Part shown: positions 26,551 to 34,870 of the stretch, piece by piece
Position numbering within the stretch: the first letter of the stretch is position 1
Layout: each line of letters starts with the position of its first letter
From: an uncultured Eubacterium sp.
GTDB taxonomy: Bacteria > Bacillota > Clostridia > Oscillospirales > Acutalibacteraceae
DNA length: 54,702 nt
NCBI GenBank assembly: GCA_944380635.1
Contig: CALWID010000018.1
Coordinates: 1 to 54,702 of the forward strand
Reading direction: 5' to 3'
The notes under the pieces: generated by a model
What the model was told of the DNA's origin: nothing
The model's database searches: none
What the model saw: the letters and a program-made list of their open reading frames with translations, nothing else
Translations under genes and position numbers: made by a program

Positions 26551-27468
26551 ATGAGGATTTTTAAAAACCGCGGGGATATATATATATCAACTTCCCGCAA
26601 GAAATCCGATATGGAGCAAAAAATACTGCTTGCAGTTTTGGCGTTTATAATCGTTTTTACCGCCGTTTTCCTTATAATTTTCGGTGTAAAATATAATTTT
26701 TCGTTTAAAGCGTTTATCACACCGGATGATCTTAAAGAGGAAGATAATGTTGAAGTTCAGCAGTTGCCGCAGGTTCAGGGCAAAACAAATTATCTGCTGC
26801 TGTTAAGCAATGAAAATACTGATGAACTTTATTTGTGCGCGCTTTTTCAAACGGATATGGACACCGTATCTTACAAAGCCTCGGCATTTTCACCAAATAC
26901 TGTTGAAAACGGCAATTCTTTTTCTGATACTTATAAAAATCTCGGCGCCGCCGGCGTTTCAAACAGCGTTTCCCGTTTGTTTGGCATAGATATTGATTAT
27001 TATATAGATTTTGATTATACGGATTATGAGGATTTTTATGATTATCTCGGCAGCGTTAATTACACTGTTTTAAATGATGTAAGATATAAAGACACTTCCC
27101 GATACGGCTATAATATCAGAATAAGCGCCGGAAACCAGTCTTTAGACGGAAACAGCGCCGTAAAACTTATGCGCTATTATATTTCTCAGGAAAATAATTA
27201 TACTGCGGTAAACGATATTATACTTTCCGCTGTTTCTCAGCATATAAATTCAGAAAATTATGAAAACAGGGAAAGAATTTTCAGCCGTTTTATTGAATAT
27301 ACAAACACAAATATAACCGTCCGTGATTTTACTGCCCAGCAGGATAATTTAACGGTGCTTTCAAGCGATACCACGGGGGTTAATGTATATAATGTTGCCG
27401 TTAAATATGATAATAATAATATTACTTCGGATTCTGTAAGCGATGTTTTAGGATATTTTTCAAAATAG
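26551..27468 (+). CDS. Degenerate LCP-like membrane protein
   Basis: A cytoplasmic N-terminus, one TM helix (~[21 protein letters not shown]) and an extracytoplasmic domain. [30 protein letters not shown] and [17 protein letters not shown] match the LCP core pattern (idyy...vDalGGv; G-LdG-qAL-yvR). The catalytic parts are lost: [13 protein letters not shown] replaces the Asp/Arg loop, ASAFSPNTV replaces the PRD segment, and the paired arginines after the LdG motif are absent. It is probably a non-catalytic relative. 305 aa, RBS AAAGGAGGGC, with the fol operon starting 17 bp later. Confidence 0.6.
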   Translation: MRIFKNRGDIYISTSRKKSDMEQKILLAVLAFIIVFTAVFLIIFGVKYNFSFKAFITPDDLKEEDNVEVQQLPQVQGKTNYLLLLSNENTDELYLCALFQTDMDTVSYKASAFSPNTVENGNSFSDTYKNLGAAGVSNSVSRLFGIDIDYYIDFDYTDYEDFYDYLGSVNYTVLNDVRYKDTSRYGYNIRISAGNQSLDGNSAVKLMRYYISQENNYTAVNDIILSAVSQHINSENYENRERIFSRFIEYTNTNITVRDFTAQQDNLTVLSSDTTGVNVYNVAVKYDNNNITSDSVSDVLGYFSK

Positions 27469-27485
27469 AAAAGGATTATAAAAAT

Positions 27486-28043
27486 ATGGATAAAAAAAAG
27501 ATTGAAAACGCGGTGAGGGATATTTTGGAGGCGGTAGGCGAAGACCCAAACAGACCGGGCCTGATTGAAACTCCGCGCCGTGTTGCTAATATGTATGAGG
27601 AAATGTTCAGCGGCCTTACGGAAGACCCCGCTCAGCATCTTAAATTTTTTGATGAAAAATCAAATGATGAAATGGTAATTGTGCGCGATATTCCGTTTGC
27701 CTCAATGTGTGAACATCATCTTCTGCCGTTTGTGGGAAAAGCCCATATTGCGTATATACCAAGTGAAAACAGAATAATAGGGCTTTCAAAAATTGCAAGA
27801 ATTGTTGATAATTTTGCCAAAAGGCCGCAGGTGCAGGAACGCCTGACTCACGATATAGCCGATTTTCTCTATAAAAAAATGAACGCAAAGGGAGTTGCCG
27901 TAATTATGGAGGCAGAACATATGTGTATGTCCATAAGAGGGGCAAAAGCCTCCGGCAGTATCACGCAGACTTCCGCTTTAAGGGGCGTTATAAGGTCTGA
28001 CGCGCGCACAAGGGCGGAGGCGCTTGCCCTGCTTGACAAGTAA
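27486..28043 (+). CDS. folE: GTP cyclohydrolase I
   Basis: First step of tetrahydrofolate (and pteridine) synthesis: GTP to 7,8-dihydroneopterin triphosphate. [19 protein letters not shown] is the N-terminal signature. The zinc ligands are in [20 protein letters not shown] and in the later Cys of [32 protein letters not shown] is the conserved central motif. 185 aa. It is the first fol gene in an operon with folP, ybjQ-like, folB and folK. Confidence 0.97.
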   Translation: MDKKKIENAVRDILEAVGEDPNRPGLIETPRRVANMYEEMFSGLTEDPAQHLKFFDEKSNDEMVIVRDIPFASMCEHHLLPFVGKAHIAYIPSENRIIGLSKIARIVDNFAKRPQVQERLTHDIADFLYKKMNAKGVAVIMEAEHMCMSIRGAKASGSITQTSALRGVIRSDARTRAEALALLDK

Positions 28044-28044
28044 T

Positions 28045-28842
28045 ATGATTTGGAAATGTAAAGATAAAAATATTGACTGCTCCGGTAAAACGCTGATTAT
28101 GGCAATAATCAATATTACGCCTGATTCTTTTTCGGACGGCGGCAAAAATTTTAACCCGGAAAACGCGGTAAAAAGCGCTGTTACGGCTCAGGAAAACGGC
28201 GCGGATATAATAGATTTCGGCGCGCAGTCCACCCGACCGGGATATATTAAAATAAGCGAAAATGAGGAATGGCAAAGGCTTGAACCTGTTCTTAAACAGA
28301 TAAAAGGAAAAATAAATATTCCCGTTTCGGTTGATACTTTTTATCCTTTTGTTGCAAAAAACGCGGCGGCGCTCGGCGCAGATATAATAAACGATGTTTC
28401 GGGCGTTGTAAGTTCTGAAATGGCAGGTGTAATCAAAGAAACCGGCTGTGGCTGGGTGATTACTTTTTCACATTCCGGGGCGGAAAAAGAGGCAAAATTA
28501 TTTTTTGAAAAAAGCGCGCAGAAAGCGGCTGATTTCGGCATAAAAAAAGAAAATATTTGCTTTGACGCAGGCATAGGTTTTTCAAAAACAAGGGAAGAGG
28601 ATTTCCACCTTATAGCAAATATTAATAAATACCGCCTGCCGGAATATCCGTTTCTGCTTGGCGTAAGCCGTAAAAGAGTTATAGGAGAGGGCAGTTGCCA
28701 GCCGGACCCTGAAAAGCGTGTTTTCGGCAATATAGCGGCGGATACGGCGGCAATTTTGGGCGGAGCAAATATTATCAGGCTTCACGATGTGGCTTTGGAA
28801 AAACAGGGCATTTTAATGGCGGACGCCTTAAAGCGTTTCTGA
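28045..28842 (+). CDS. folP: Dihydropteroate synthase
   Basis: Joins dihydropterin pyrophosphate to p-aminobenzoate, the sulfonamide target. MAIINITPDSFSDGG is the family signature. DIIDFGAQSTRPG, PVSVDTFYP, INDVSG, DAGIGFSKTREED, LGVSRKRVIG and RLHDVA line the TIM-barrel pocket. ATG at 28045, 1 bp after the folE stop, gives the usual length (265 aa). A TTG at 28024 inside folE has a GGAGG only 3 nt upstream and is less likely. Confidence 0.96.
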   Translation: MIWKCKDKNIDCSGKTLIMAIINITPDSFSDGGKNFNPENAVKSAVTAQENGADIIDFGAQSTRPGYIKISENEEWQRLEPVLKQIKGKINIPVSVDTFYPFVAKNAAALGADIINDVSGVVSSEMAGVIKETGCGWVITFSHSGAEKEAKLFFEKSAQKAADFGIKKENICFDAGIGFSKTREEDFHLIANINKYRLPEYPFLLGVSRKRVIGEGSCQPDPEKRVFGNIAADTAAILGGANIIRLHDVALEKQGILMADALKRF

Positions 28843-28860
28843 ATTTATTTTTTGAAGTAA

Positions 28861-29156
28861 CGCAAGGTGCTCTCAACTCACCGCCCCACTGAATAATGGG
28901 ACAGTTTCAACGCAAGGCGCTCCTCACTTTTCCGCCTCCCCTGTGTAAGTGGCAGTGGAATGAAAGTTACTCCTCACTTTACTGCCTCCCCTGTGTAAGG
29001 GGAGGTGTCAACGCAAGTTGCTCCCCACTTTTCCGCCTCCCCTGTGTAAGGGGAGGTGTCAACGAAGTTGACGGAGGGGTTGTTGCGAGCCGCCGAAACA
29101 CATAAAAACAAAAAAATACATTAACAATCCCTCCGGTTTTCTTTACACAAGGGAGC
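28861..29156 (+). repeat. Composite palindromic repeat element, copy 2
   Basis: Same family as 22995-23331 but in the opposite orientation. A degenerate unit is followed by three ~51-bp units; CTGTGTAA recurs at 28941, 28991 and 29042. It closes with GACGGAGGGGTTGTT at 29084. A separate partial element starting AACAATCCCTCCGG (29123) and containing TTTACACAAGGGAGC follows. It sits inside the fol operon between folP and the YbjQ gene. A 69-codon open frame across it only reads the repeat. Confidence 0.85.
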
Positions 29157-29197
29157 TAAAGAGGTATTAAAAATATTTATTTTAAAGGAGAATACTT

Positions 29198-29524
29198 ATG
29201 ATTAGTGTTACAACACCAACTCTTGAAAACGGAAAAATCGTTGAATACAAGGGAATTGTAGTAGGCGAGGTTGTTGCCGGCGTAAACTTTTTAAAGGACT
29301 TCGGCGCGTCTATCAGAAACATAGTAGGCGGCAGAAGCGAGGGCTATGAAAATGAACTTATCAAGGCAAGAGATGAGGCTATCCGCGAAATGGAACTTCG
29401 CGCTCAGCAGCTCGGCGCAAATGCGGTTGTCGGCGTTGATATTGATTATGAAACATTCGGCAACGCGGGTATGCTTATGTGTTCAGCCTCCGGCACGGCG
29501 GTAGTTGTGCAGAATAAAGACTGA
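29198..29524 (+). CDS. YbjQ/UPF0145 family protein
   Basis: 108-residue protein of the YbjQ (DUF74) family, small pentameric proteins of unknown role sometimes called heavy-metal binding. Hallmarks are [52 protein letters not shown] and SGTAVVV. AAAGGAG precedes the ATG. It overlaps folB by one base (TGATG), so it is co-translated in the folate operon. Why is unknown. Confidence 0.88.
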   Translation: MISVTTPTLENGKIVEYKGIVVGEVVAGVNFLKDFGASIRNIVGGRSEGYENELIKARDEAIREMELRAQQLGANAVVGVDIDYETFGNAGMLMCSASGTAVVVQNKD

Positions 29525-29886
29525 TGGATAAGATAATTATAAAAGGTCTGCGCCTTTTTGCTTATCACGGCGTTAATCCGGAAGAAAAGGAGCAGGGGCA
29601 GGAATTTATTTTTGATATTGCTTTAAGCGTTAATATGAACAGGGCGTGCAGCAGTGATGATGTTGAAGACACTGTTTCTTATGCAAAAGTGGTTAAAACG
29701 GTGCGCCGTGTTTTTACAGCCCAAAAGTATAATCTTATAGAAAAATGCGCCGATGTTGTGGCAAAAGCCGTTTTGGATGAATACCCGGCGGTGTTTTCGG
29801 TAGAACTTACTCTTAAAAAGCCGCAGGCGCCCGTCAGCGCGGATTTTGATTATATGGCGGTAAATGTTGTAAGAAACAGGGATTAG
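29524..29886 (+). CDS. folB: Dihydroneopterin aldolase
   Basis: Converts dihydroneopterin to hydroxymethyl-dihydropterin and glycolaldehyde. It begins [31 protein letters not shown], with the typical catalytic His/Glu region. VSYAKVVKTVRRV and LIEKCADVVAKAVL contain the binding-site Tyr and Glu; VELTLKKPQAPV contains the catalytic Lys. 120 aa, standard. folK follows 4 bp later. Confidence 0.95.
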   Translation: MDKIIIKGLRLFAYHGVNPEEKEQGQEFIFDIALSVNMNRACSSDDVEDTVSYAKVVKTVRRVFTAQKYNLIEKCADVVAKAVLDEYPAVFSVELTLKKPQAPVSADFDYMAVNVVRNRD

Positions 29887-29890
29887 GCTT

Positions 29891-30376
29891 ATGAAATATG
29901 TTCTCGGGCTTGGTACAAATATCGGCAACAGGCTTGAAAATTTAAAAAACGCCGTTTCAGCGCTTGAACTTGCGCCTAAAACAGCGGTTGTTAAAAAGTC
30001 GGCGGTTTATGAAACTTCACCGGTGGGTTACGCCCGCCAGCAGAATTTTTATAACTGCGTTGTATTGTGTGAAAGCGAATTTGACCCGCACGAAATGCTT
30101 GGCTTGTGCCTCGGCGCGGAATGCGGGCTGGGCAGGGTGCGTAATTTTAAAAACGGCCCTCGGGTAATTGATATTGATTTGCTTTTTGCAGAGGATAAAA
30201 TTATAAGAACTCCGAATCTGACTGTTCCGCACCCGCGCGTCAGGGAACGGCTTTTTGTGCTGCTGCCGCTGCTTGATATTTTTGAAGACGGCGTTGCGTT
30301 TGGGTTTGATTTTGCCCCGGCAATCGCGGGTATAAAAGACCAGCAGATTACAAAAACAAAATTTACCCTCGATTGA
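29891..30376 (+). CDS. folK: Hydroxymethyl-dihydropterin pyrophosphokinase
   Basis: Activates 6-hydroxymethyl-dihydropterin with ATP, supplying FolP. YVLGLGTNIGNRLENLKNAV at the start, YETSPVG, QQNFYNCVV, GRVRNFKNGPRVIDIDLL (the ATP/Mg2+ Asp motif) and VPHPRVRERLFVLLPL are all present. 161 aa. Last gene of the operon, followed by a terminator. Confidence 0.96.
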   Translation: MKYVLGLGTNIGNRLENLKNAVSALELAPKTAVVKKSAVYETSPVGYARQQNFYNCVVLCESEFDPHEMLGLCLGAECGLGRVRNFKNGPRVIDIDLLFAEDKIIRTPNLTVPHPRVRERLFVLLPLLDIFEDGVAFGFDFAPAIAGIKDQQITKTKFTLD

Positions 30377-30405
30377 TATTACATAATTAAAACCTATAAA
30401 GAGCG

Positions 30406-30434
30406 GCGGGCTGATATTTTATCAGCCCGCTTTT
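30406..30434 (+). terminator. fol operon terminator
   Basis: GCGGGCTGATA, 3-nt loop, TATCAGCCCGC, TTTT, 30 bp past folK. The 11-bp stem is perfect. Confidence 0.92.
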
Positions 30435-30541
30435 AATTATCTGAATGAAGCGGCATAAAATAAAAATGTGTTTTGCACTTTTTTATTTTACTAATTCAGA
30501 TAATTCAAAAAATATTTACGGCAAATTAAGGCGTAAGATTT

Positions 30542-30718
30542 TTACATCATACCCGAAACGGTGTCAACAAAATTTGAAACGGAATTTACTGCTTTTTGCA
30601 TGGTTTTCTTTGCTTTTTTGCTGTTTGAACCCATACTTGCCGTTGCGCCCGCAATTACTGAGCCGACTGCCATTGCAACGCCTATGCCTTTCATAATGTT
30701 TTGCGTTTTCTTTTTCAT
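30542..30718 (-). CDS. Small YtxH-like protein, 58 aa
   Basis: MKKKTQNIMKGIGVAMAVGS, then a short Gly/Ala helix, SNSKKAKKTMQKAVNSV, and a short hydrophobic end (GMM). The layout of a glycine-rich membrane-inserting segment followed by an amphipathic Lys-rich helix resembles small YtxH-type proteins of Clostridia. A strong GAGGAG lies 8 nt before the ATG. Function unknown; similarity is by pattern only. It ends about 110 bp from the fol terminator, and the gap holds nothing else. Confidence 0.6.
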   Translation of the reverse strand: MKKKTQNIMKGIGVAMAVGSVIAGATASMGSNSKKAKKTMQKAVNSVSNFVDTVSGMM

Positions 30719-30859
30719 TTCTGTTATCTCCTCACAAAAAATTTTGCGCTTTCGCGCAGTAATATTATTTGCAAAAGAGTTTTCAGTATTGTTTTAAAAT
30801 AATGTTATTCAATGATTTTTTTAGAAATCGGTTTTATAATTTGGAAATTTTTGTTTTTT

Positions 30860-30888
30860 ATAAAAAACCGCTCTGTAACGCGGTTTTT
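30860..30888 (-). terminator. Second terminator downstream of fba
   Basis: AAAACCGC, 8-nt loop, GCGGTTTTT. Strong T-runs on both sides make it usable in either direction. It lies past the fba terminator and before the small-protein gene. Confidence 0.7.
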
Positions 30889-30902
30889 ACGGCGCGCAGA
30901 AT

Positions 30903-30937
30903 AAAAAATGCCCCGCATAAAGCGGGGCGTATTTTTA
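30903..30937 (-). terminator. fba terminator
   Basis: Minus-strand GCCCCGC, 5-nt loop, GCGGGGC, ATTTTTTA, starting just after the fba stop. Confidence 0.92.
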
Positions 30938-30949
30938 ATGCAATTAAAA

Positions 30950-31885
30950 TTAAGCCTTGTTGTCTGAGCCGAAAACAACTTTGATTTTGTGCTCAACAAC
31001 TTCCTGAATAAGGTCTCTTGCAGGGGCAAGATACTTACGGGGGTCAAATACGGTTGGATTCTCTGAAAGATATTTTCTGAGAGCGGCGGTCATTGCTATT
31101 CTTATATCTGAATCAACATTAATTTTGCAAACCGCCATTGAGGAAGCCTTGCGAAGCATATCCTCCGGAATACCGATAGCGTCCGGCATCTCGCCGCCGT
31201 ATTCGTTAATCATTTTAATATGATCCTGATTAACTGATGACGCGCCGTGAAGAACAATCGGGAATCCCGGCATTCTTTCGCCGATTTCCTGAAGAATATC
31301 AAATTTCAGTTCCGGTTTCTGACCGGGTTTGAATTTATATGCGCCGTGAGAAGTGCCGATTGCGATTGCAAGTGAATCAACGCCGGTTTTCTCAACAAAT
31401 TCGCAAGCCTCGTCCGGGCTGGTATAAAAAGCGTCGTCAGCCTCAACCTGAACTTCATCTTCAACGCCGGCAAGTGTGCCGAGTTCGCCCTCAACAACAA
31501 CGCCGTGAGCGTGAGCATATTCAACAACTTTTTTTGTAACTGCAATATTTTCCTCAAAAGGAAGTGAAGAACCGTCAATCATAACGGAAGTAAAACCGCC
31601 GTCAATGCAGTCTTTGCAGGTTTCAAAATCCGGGCCGTGGTCAAGGTGAAGGGCAATCGGAAGGCCGGTTTCCTCAGCAGCCGCTTTAACCATAGCAACA
31701 AGATAACCGTGGCTTGCGTATTTACGCGCGCTTGCTGAGCATTGAAGAATAACAGGCGCGTTAAGATTTTTAGCCGCGCGAGTAATGCCCTGCACGATTT
31801 CCATATTGTTTACATTGAAAGCGCCTATTGCGTAGCCGCCCTCATATGCTTTTTTAAACATTTCTTTTGTTGTAACTAATGGCAT
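30950..31885 (-). CDS. fba: Class II fructose-1,6-bisphosphate aldolase
   Basis: Zn2+-dependent aldolase that splits fructose-1,6-bisphosphate in glycolysis. GYAIGAFNVNNMEIVQGI opens the barrel. ALHLDHGPDFETCKD supplies the zinc His and catalytic Asp; GELG, SLAIAIGTSHGAYKF and IVLHGASSV supply further zinc and phosphate ligands; INVDSDIRIA ends the site. 311 aa, the Gram-positive FbaA type. A tagatose-bisphosphate role cannot be excluded by sequence alone. RBS GGAGATAA. Confidence 0.95.
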   Translation of the reverse strand: MPLVTTKEMFKKAYEGGYAIGAFNVNNMEIVQGITRAAKNLNAPVILQCSASARKYASHGYLVAMVKAAAEETGLPIALHLDHGPDFETCKDCIDGGFTSVMIDGSSLPFEENIAVTKKVVEYAHAHGVVVEGELGTLAGVEDEVQVEADDAFYTSPDEACEFVEKTGVDSLAIAIGTSHGAYKFKPGQKPELKFDILQEIGERMPGFPIVLHGASSVNQDHIKMINEYGGEMPDAIGIPEDMLRKASSMAVCKINVDSDIRIAMTAALRKYLSENPTVFDPRKYLAPARDLIQEVVEHKIKVVFGSDNKA

Positions 31886-31938
31886 ATTTATTATCTCCTG
31901 TTATTTATTTGAATTTCACCTGAAATTCATACAGTCAT

Positions 31939-31967
31939 ATTATACTGCAATGTTAAAAAAATAGCAA
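31939..31967 (-). promoter_or_regulatory. fba promoter
   Basis: Minus-strand TTGCTA, 17-bp spacer, TATAAT, about 55 bp upstream of the fba ATG. Confidence 0.65.
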
Positions 31968-32067
31968 TTATTAATGTAAATATTTTTTTATACGGCTGTA
32001 AAAAGAGAATAAATCTATTTGTAATTTTTTGTATATTTTTCCGAAAGCTATTTTTATGCGCGTTATA

Positions 32068-32256
32068 AACAATCCCTCAGTCAAAGCTAACGCTTTGCCA
32101 GCTCCCTTTACACAAGGGAGCCGAGGTTATAAACCACGGCGACCTTAGTTTTAATTGGCTCATTAAGTAAGGGGGTAGTTTCAACACAAGCCGTTCCTAC
32201 TTCACCGCCTCCCCTGTGTAAGGGGAGGTGTCAACGGAGTTGACGGAGGGGTTGTT
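32068..32256 (+). repeat. Composite palindromic repeat element, copy 3 (compact)
   Basis: The simplest complete copy, 189 bp. Left end AACAATCCCTCAGTCAAAG, a CTTTGCCAGCTCCC...GGGAGC hairpin, ~85 bp of spacer, then CCTCCCC...GGGGAGG, GTCAACGGAGTTGAC, and right end GGAGGGGTTGTT. It shows that the left-end and right-end halves belong to one element. It lies between the fba promoter and the ribU stop, outside any gene. Confidence 0.85.
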
Positions 32257-32281
32257 GCAAACCTGAAAGTCGGCTTTTTAG

Positions 32282-32878
32282 TTACATTCTTTTTATGAGT
32301 TTTTCAAGTGGTTTATAAATTATTGCTGAAAATACTACGGAAAACAAGCCTTTTACGATTGTGAAAGGTACATTGAAAACAACAAGCGCCTCGGCGATTG
32401 AATCAGTTGATGGGCGTATTGCCTGATACATTTGCAAAATTGCCTCTTTCGGCAGACCCATAACCGAATAATACAGCGGATAGATAAGAAAGTTATTTAC
32501 AGGGAAAGAAAATACGCCCATAACTACAGCGCCTGCGATACCGCCGATTATAACGCCCTTGAAAGACGGCAGTTTTTTATAAATATACCCTGCCGTGAGT
32601 ACAAAAGAGGAACTTAGCAGGAAGTTTGAAAGTTCGCCTATTCCCGCGCTTGAGCCTGTAAAAATGTGGATAACATTGCGGATAAGCGTTATTAAAACGC
32701 CCGCCCACGGGCCGCACACAAAAGCGCCTATAAATCCCGGCAAATCCGAAAAATCAAGTTTTATAAAACTTGGTATAAACGGCAGCGGAATCTCAAAAAG
32801 TTGAAGGATTACACCCAGCGCCGCAAGCATGGCGCAAATTGCGATTTTTCTTGTAACGGTTTTTGTTGATTGCTTCAT
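32282..32878 (-). CDS. ribU: Riboflavin ECF transporter substrate-binding component RibU
   Basis: Integral membrane S-component that takes up riboflavin or FMN together with the shared EcfA/A'/T module (not in this window). Six predicted TM segments. KIAICAMLAALGVILQLFEIP and IKLDFSDLPGFIGAFVCGPWAG are the RibU-type motifs. ATG at 32878 follows GGAAAGGAGAATTC; an open frame continues upstream but only into the leader. 198 aa. The FMN riboswitch and terminator in its leader support the substrate call. Confidence 0.93.
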   Translation of the reverse strand: MKQSTKTVTRKIAICAMLAALGVILQLFEIPLPFIPSFIKLDFSDLPGFIGAFVCGPWAGVLITLIRNVIHIFTGSSAGIGELSNFLLSSSFVLTAGYIYKKLPSFKGVIIGGIAGAVVMGVFSFPVNNFLIYPLYYSVMGLPKEAILQMYQAIRPSTDSIAEALVVFNVPFTIVKGLFSVVFSAIIYKPLEKLIKRM

Positions 32879-32921
32879 AATGAATTCTCCTTTCCGGCGT
32901 TTAAGCCTAAGGGCAAAAGAG

Positions 32922-32950
32922 AAACCCCGATATATAAAGATATATCGGGG
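32922..32950 (-). terminator. Riboswitch-controlled terminator in the ribU leader
   Basis: Minus-strand CCCCGATATAT, short loop, ATATATCGGGG, then TTTCTCTTTT, between the FMN aptamer and ribU. This position fits transcription attenuation when FMN is bound. Confidence 0.85.
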
Positions 32951-33010
32951 CGCAAATGTTTTGTGCAATAAATATATAATATGTATATATTATATAAAAA
33001 TATAAAACAT

Positions 33011-33116
33011 TTTCTCTCATCCGGACTTTAACCGTCGGTATCGGAATTGCACCGATTCGGCCGCTTTCGCGGTTCGCAGACTTTACTGCCGGTGGGGAAT
33101 TTCACCCCGCCCTGAA
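33011..33116 (-). ncRNA. FMN riboswitch (RFN element)
   Basis: On the minus strand the conserved blocks appear in order: AGGGCGGGGTGAAATTCCCC, ACCGGCAGTAAAGTCTGCGA, GGTGCAATTCCGATACCGAC, and GGTTAAAGTCCGGATGAGAG. These match the RFN aptamer closely. It controls ribU. A promoter (33133-33161) stands just upstream. Confidence 0.96.
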
Positions 33117-33132
33117 AATATTTTGTATTTGT

Positions 33133-33161
33133 ATTATATGCCGCTTATGTAATTTTGTCAA
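33133..33161 (-). promoter_or_regulatory. ribU promoter
   Basis: Minus-strand TTGACA, 17-bp spacer, TATAAT, directly before the FMN aptamer. Confidence 0.8.
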
Positions 33162-33178
33162 TATCAAATTACTTAAAT

Positions 33179-34843
33179 TTAATTTTCGTTTTTTGGCTCC
33201 TGCGTATCGTTAAAATCAGTCGGCTCCTGCGAATCGGAAGGCTCAGTGAAATTTTCGGTCGGCTCCTGCGGTTCGGCAAAATCCGGCTCCGTCGGCTCCT
33301 GCGGCGGAGTTATGGTGATTTCCGGCGCCTCGGGCTGAGTTGTTTGGGCTGCCTGAGTTCCCTGAGCCGTTTTATTTTCAGCCTGCGGCTGAGCGCTGTT
33401 TTCACCGGGCGTATTCTGCGCCTGAGCGTTGTTAACGGTTCTGTAAATTTCGTCCGCCGCGCCTGCCGGCTGTTCCGCGCGCTGAGCGGGCATAACCGGG
33501 GTGAAATAAACATTTCTTACAACATTGCCGTACGGCTGGGCGTAATTGCCCGGCTGATACGGCGGATTTTGATAATACGGCGCGCCGCCCTGCGGCTGAT
33601 AATAACCGCTCTGCGGCTGATTATATTGCTGATACTGCGTGTCCTGCTGATACTGAGCATTTTGCTGATATTGCGTGTCCTGTTGATACTGAGCATTTTG
33701 CTGATACTGCGTACCCTGCTGATACTGCGTACCCTGCTGATACTGCGTGCCCTGTTGATACTGCGTACCTTGTTGATACTGCGTACCTTGCTGATACTGA
33801 GAGTAATTGTTACCGTATGTGCTGTTGTACTGAGCGCCTGCGTTCATTGCTTTTTCCATTCTTTGAGCGTCGGAAAGGAAATCATCTTCCGTTATTTTAT
33901 GCATTGCCAGCGCTCTCATTTTAAAGTTTTCGTAATAGAGCGCTTTTGTGGTGCAAATATACGGCCACACATAAATAATCGGGAAAATGAAGATGCAAAG
34001 CAGTATCCACGGAATAAAACTCAAATCAAGCGCAAAAAGTTCCGTGCGGTTGCCCTTAACAATTTTTTTGCTCAGTTTAATTGCCTGCCACGGGGAAAGT
34101 TCCGGGTATTCGCTCATTAATTCAAAAGAAAAATACGAACTGTAAAAGAATATTACCCCGGGGAAAATTAAGAGAATCATAAGCAGCGCAGTTATAATCC
34201 CTCTCAAAAACCAAACGCCGACTTTTTTTAGATATGTAACTTTAAAAGCGTTGTTGAAAACGGATTTTAAACCCGTGTCAATATCAAAGTCCCTGCCGGT
34301 TACATATTCAACATAAAAATATGAAAGCGCAACCGTAAGCGGGGAAATAAATATCATTATGATAAATCCTGCAAAAGAAACGGCGGAAACCAATGAACTC
34401 ATTCCCATACCGCCGTTAACCGGCTCCTGCGCGCCGGCGGAGAGGGTTATCTGCCCGTTATTGTCAAAACTGCCGCCGTAAAAATCCGTGCCGAAGTTGT
34501 TGAAATTATCCTCAAAATTCTGAGAGCCGCTTTCCGAGCCGAAATTATTAAAATTATCTTCGTATTCGCTGCTGCCCGAATTATCAAAATTATTAAATTC
34601 ATCGGCGCGGGAATTACTGCCGTCGCCGAAATTATCGTTAAAATAATCCTCATATCCGCCGAAATCGCCGTAATCGTTATAATTTTTTGAGTCAAACACA
34701 TTTTCATAACTCGAAACATTATATATAACGCTGCCTACATTTGTAATAAGCACAACTATTACGGTTATGGCGAAAAGTTTAAATACTCTGTTTTTGATTA
34801 ATCCTTTAGCCTGCTGTTTTATAAGGCTTCTGTCCAGCCACAT
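33179..34843 (-). CDS. DUF975 family membrane protein with glutamine-rich repeat tail
   Basis: Residues ~20-40 form a first TM helix. An Asn/Asp/Phe/Tyr/Gly-rich extracytoplasmic stretch (~45-150) follows, including repeated EDNFNNFG. Four or five TM helices cover ~150-310, with GVIFFYSSYFSFELMSEYPE and CTTKALYYENFK being DUF975 hallmarks. The cytoplasmic tail contains about ten hexapeptide repeats of type YQQGTQ/YQQNAQ (~345-405), then a Pro/Glu/Thr-rich end. Function unknown. ATG at 34843 with GAGTGA upstream; a TTG four codons earlier is possible. Confidence 0.75.
   Translation of the reverse strand: MWLDRSLIKQQAKGLIKNRVFKLFAITVIVVLITNVGSVIYNVSSYENVFDSKNYNDYGDFGGYEDYFNDNFGDGSNSRADEFNNFDNSGSSEYEDNFNNFGSESGSQNFEDNFNNFGTDFYGGSFDNNGQITLSAGAQEPVNGGMGMSSLVSAVSFAGFIIMIFISPLTVALSYFYVEYVTGRDFDIDTGLKSVFNNAFKVTYLKKVGVWFLRGIITALLMILLIFPGVIFFYSSYFSFELMSEYPELSPWQAIKLSKKIVKGNRTELFALDLSFIPWILLCIFIFPIIYVWPYICTTKALYYENFKMRALAMHKITEDDFLSDAQRMEKAMNAGAQYNSTYGNNYSQYQQGTQYQQGTQYQQGTQYQQGTQYQQGTQYQQNAQYQQDTQYQQNAQYQQDTQYQQYNQPQSGYYQPQGGAPYYQNPPYQPGNYAQPYGNVVRNVYFTPVMPAQRAEQPAGAADEIYRTVNNAQAQNTPGENSAQPQAENKTAQGTQAAQTTQPEAPEITITPPQEPTEPDFAEPQEPTENFTEPSDSQEPTDFNDTQEPKNEN
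33626..33800 (-). repeat. 18-bp tandem repeat within the DUF975 gene
   Basis: About ten copies of an 18-bp unit (plus-strand form CTGATACTGCGTACCCTG with variants) encode the YQQGTQ-type hexapeptides. The period is a multiple of three, so slippage changes length without frameshift. Confidence 0.9.
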
Positions 34844-34870
34844 AATATCACTCAACTTTCAAGTTTAAGG

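Noticed and set aside
28896-29105. 69-codon frame with repeated LPCVRGGVN
   Set aside because: It is a translation of the dispersed palindromic repeat, with no own ribosome-binding site.
33155-34120. 321-codon plus-strand open frame
   Set aside because: It is antisense to the DUF975 gene. Its Leu/Ile/Arg repeats are the reverse reading of the 18-bp glutamine repeat, and the minus frame has family motifs.
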